From positions 1 through 39,352 of the forward strand of contig NMRA01000508.1 in the NCBI GenBank assembly GCA_002633005.1: 39,352 nt of DNA. The letters are read 5' to 3'. This stretch comes from Phoronis australis (lineage: Eukaryota > Phoronida > Phoronidae). A program made the translations under genes and the position numbers. Position 1 is the first letter of the stretch, and each line of letters opens with the position of its first letter. The notes below the pieces were generated by a model, which had not been told where the DNA came from, did no database searches, and worked only from the letters and a program-made list of their open reading frames with translations. Below are positions 37,580 through 39,352 of this stretch, in pieces.

Positions 37580-39352
37580 TAATCCTGTCTTCACAAATCC
37601 ATTTTTGTTTTCTCCGTTTTGATGAAAACTATCTGGTAAACTTTTTGACGAAAATTATACGCTAAATTTTTTCTTAAACTCTTGTCCTTACGAGGAAGTT
37701 CAGCCATAGCCTAGTGAGCGAATTAACCAAACTACTCTTCGCTGGCCCTGATCAGACGGTTGGTCTCAGCAGAATGCGTACGTTTGGCCAGGATTTGGAT
37801 GAGCAATTTCAACAAATTCACATTCGTGTACAAATAAATAGCACGCTGGTAAAACCTTTAACATAAATAAAGATTACAGTAATACTTCATAAATAACCAC
37901 CCGGACCAGTCAAAATCTATCTCGCAATTCAACAGCAGGTTACACACTCATTTCATGTCGAATATATGCCGCACCAAATCTCTCGACTGCAGTCTATGAA
38001 AATGCAACCAACTTCTTTGAAAACATGGAACAGGAACACCAGAGGGGTGTAAAGGTTGTTTTTATTCTTCAATGTTAAACTTTTTGTAAGCAGGCATATG
38101 GTTTTTTAAATTTCCGCCTTAAGTCCTAACATTTCTAAAATTGAGCCTTTCAAACGAACGTTTATGACGAAAACAAAATTCTTCAACCAGTTTTGTAAAG
38201 TCCTATTGCCACCTGTAGGGTACATAATGAGCCAATCCCACTCCTATTGTAACATAAGGGTCCCGTGCATAAAGGATACTAAGTATTGCCCTTCTGAAAT
38301 ATTACCGTATGCGCCCTAATAAGCGGCCAGGGTGCTTAGAAAAATTCGCTTCAGGAAGGGGACGCTTATTATAGCCCAAAAGTGGTTGAAACCCGGTCTC
38401 CGAAACAGGTGAAATCGTAAGCTAGACGCATCTGCAACCTATGAACAGAGTTTCTACGAAACTGCAGTGCATTGCTATCAAACTTTGTTGTCAACTTACG
38501 AGCATTTTTCAGAAAATACTACTTCCAAAAATTGCCGTAAATCAGGTTTCAAGCTCCTCAGCTTGGTTTAACTATATATTAATAAACCATAAAAATGGTT
38601 CCAAGTGATCAGTGCAATGCCTGCGCACGTCTAATAAATGTGTATCATGCAGCTTCTGATTTAAACAAAGGTCTGTTTTTTTTTAATTTTGGTCCGGTAT
38701 AAATAACGCCACAGACCTGGAAATCCAGCGAAACACTTCTACCTTACAAATCTGACAATCCCTAGTCTCAGAAAATTTGAGCACCGGCAAAAGATACAAA
38801 TGATGAAATTCTGGTGATGATAATTACCCACTTTATTTATTTACTTCACCTCAATTTGAAATACTTGGAAAATGAAGCCCATTCGAGTAAGCATCATGTG
38901 GGTCCCAATGCCAACCCAATATACATGTATGATAGAACCCAACAAGCTCAAGTTGCAGTCAAATCAGGATGGGCATAAATAAGGAAATTTACTGTACACT
39001 GTATCAACAGATTGGCCAAATAAGAATAAGATACAAAGTGTTGCTACAGTGCACACGTGCACGATACTTGGTCTATTATTTTCCCGCCGTAAATGCATGA
39101 ACCAATCAGATCATCAACATGGTGCTAAGTTTTCGAAAACAGCTCGATTTTTAGGGAGTCCTGTTTTACTGTTCTCTTTATTTTCAAAACTTTATTATAT
39201 TACATTTAGCTTATTTTCTGTTCAACTCAATGAAGCCACCTAATATGAATGCATTCAACACAATTAATGCATTGTAAAAACCAAAAGTTATGCTCTATCA
39301 ACGTTAGACACAATCAGTACACCCCTTTCTTAAAAAATGGGTTAAAAGTTAG
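37580..39352. other. Intergenic, no gene recognised
   Basis: No exon supported on either strand. A small inverted repeat (AATAAGCG at about 38318, CGCTTATT at about 38363) is similar to ends of common invertebrate MITEs. The frame at 39049-39243 has no motif. Confidence 0.4.

Noticed and set aside
1-39352. CRISPR array, operon or bacterial features
   Set aside because: No spaced direct repeats, no tightly packed same-strand genes; splice sites and TRIM/THAP/kinase families show an animal nuclear genome.
1-39352. tRNA or rRNA genes
   Set aside because: No convincing A-box/B-box pair with cloverleaf. GTTCGATTC near 21975 lacks the rest of a tRNA.

Overview
The window looks like nuclear DNA of an intron-bearing marine invertebrate, most likely a deuterostome such as an amphioxus or hemichordate. 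Several observations support this. Genes have GT-AG introns and long AT-rich gaps. There is a single-coding-exon RING/B-box/NHL TRIM gene of the kind expanded in those groups. DNA-transposon debris is dense (hAT-type CAGTGGCGGATC ends, a THAP domain, foldback elements). The palindrome ACATGT is strongly over-represented: I count more than 30 by eye, against about 10 expected for a random hexamer. The species call is inference. Most short open frames here are chance, so the annotation rests on splice-consistent exons and recognisable motifs.

Layout. 1-4900: no confident gene; three copies or part-copies of a ~0.5 kb inverted-end repeat (family R1) and a 163 bp hAT-type MITE. 5052-6429 (+): a three-exon gene for a 110-residue protein with an acylation-type N-terminus, unrecognised. 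8762-9236 (-): a two-exon gene model for a 55-residue protein. 9641-12164: left arm of a large inverted duplication carrying a broken protein-kinase gene. 13325-16136: two non-coding transposon-like blocks. 17964-18713 (-): the last two exons of a C12orf57/GRCC10 (protein C10) homologue, next to a cluster of CTCF-like motifs. 18940-22100: R1 copy C, two more diverged repeat families and small uncertain coding remnants. 22476-22751: a partial copy of the TRIM gene. 23792-26110: a decayed hAT element with a transposase remnant. 27037-27352: an inverted-end element with degenerate internal repeats. 30023-31999 (+): an intact 658-residue TRIM-NHL E3 ligase gene. 32947-37220: right arm of the inverted duplication, with an intact kinase catalytic exon and a 1.87 kb insertion between TTAA duplications. 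37372-37575: a THAP zinc-finger remnant with an in-frame stop.

The main architectural point is the kinase duplication. Two diverged copies lie in opposite orientation about 20.8 kb apart and enclose the TRIM gene and the C12orf57 homologue. Each copy keeps a different part of the kinase, and both carry lesions. Differences in the shared catalytic exon are mostly synonymous. The two copies differ repeatedly by 6-bp ACATGT units. I did not find a coordinated multi-gene system; the genes look functionally unrelated. The more novel-looking items are the hexamer indels, the inverted duplication and the two unrecognised small proteins.
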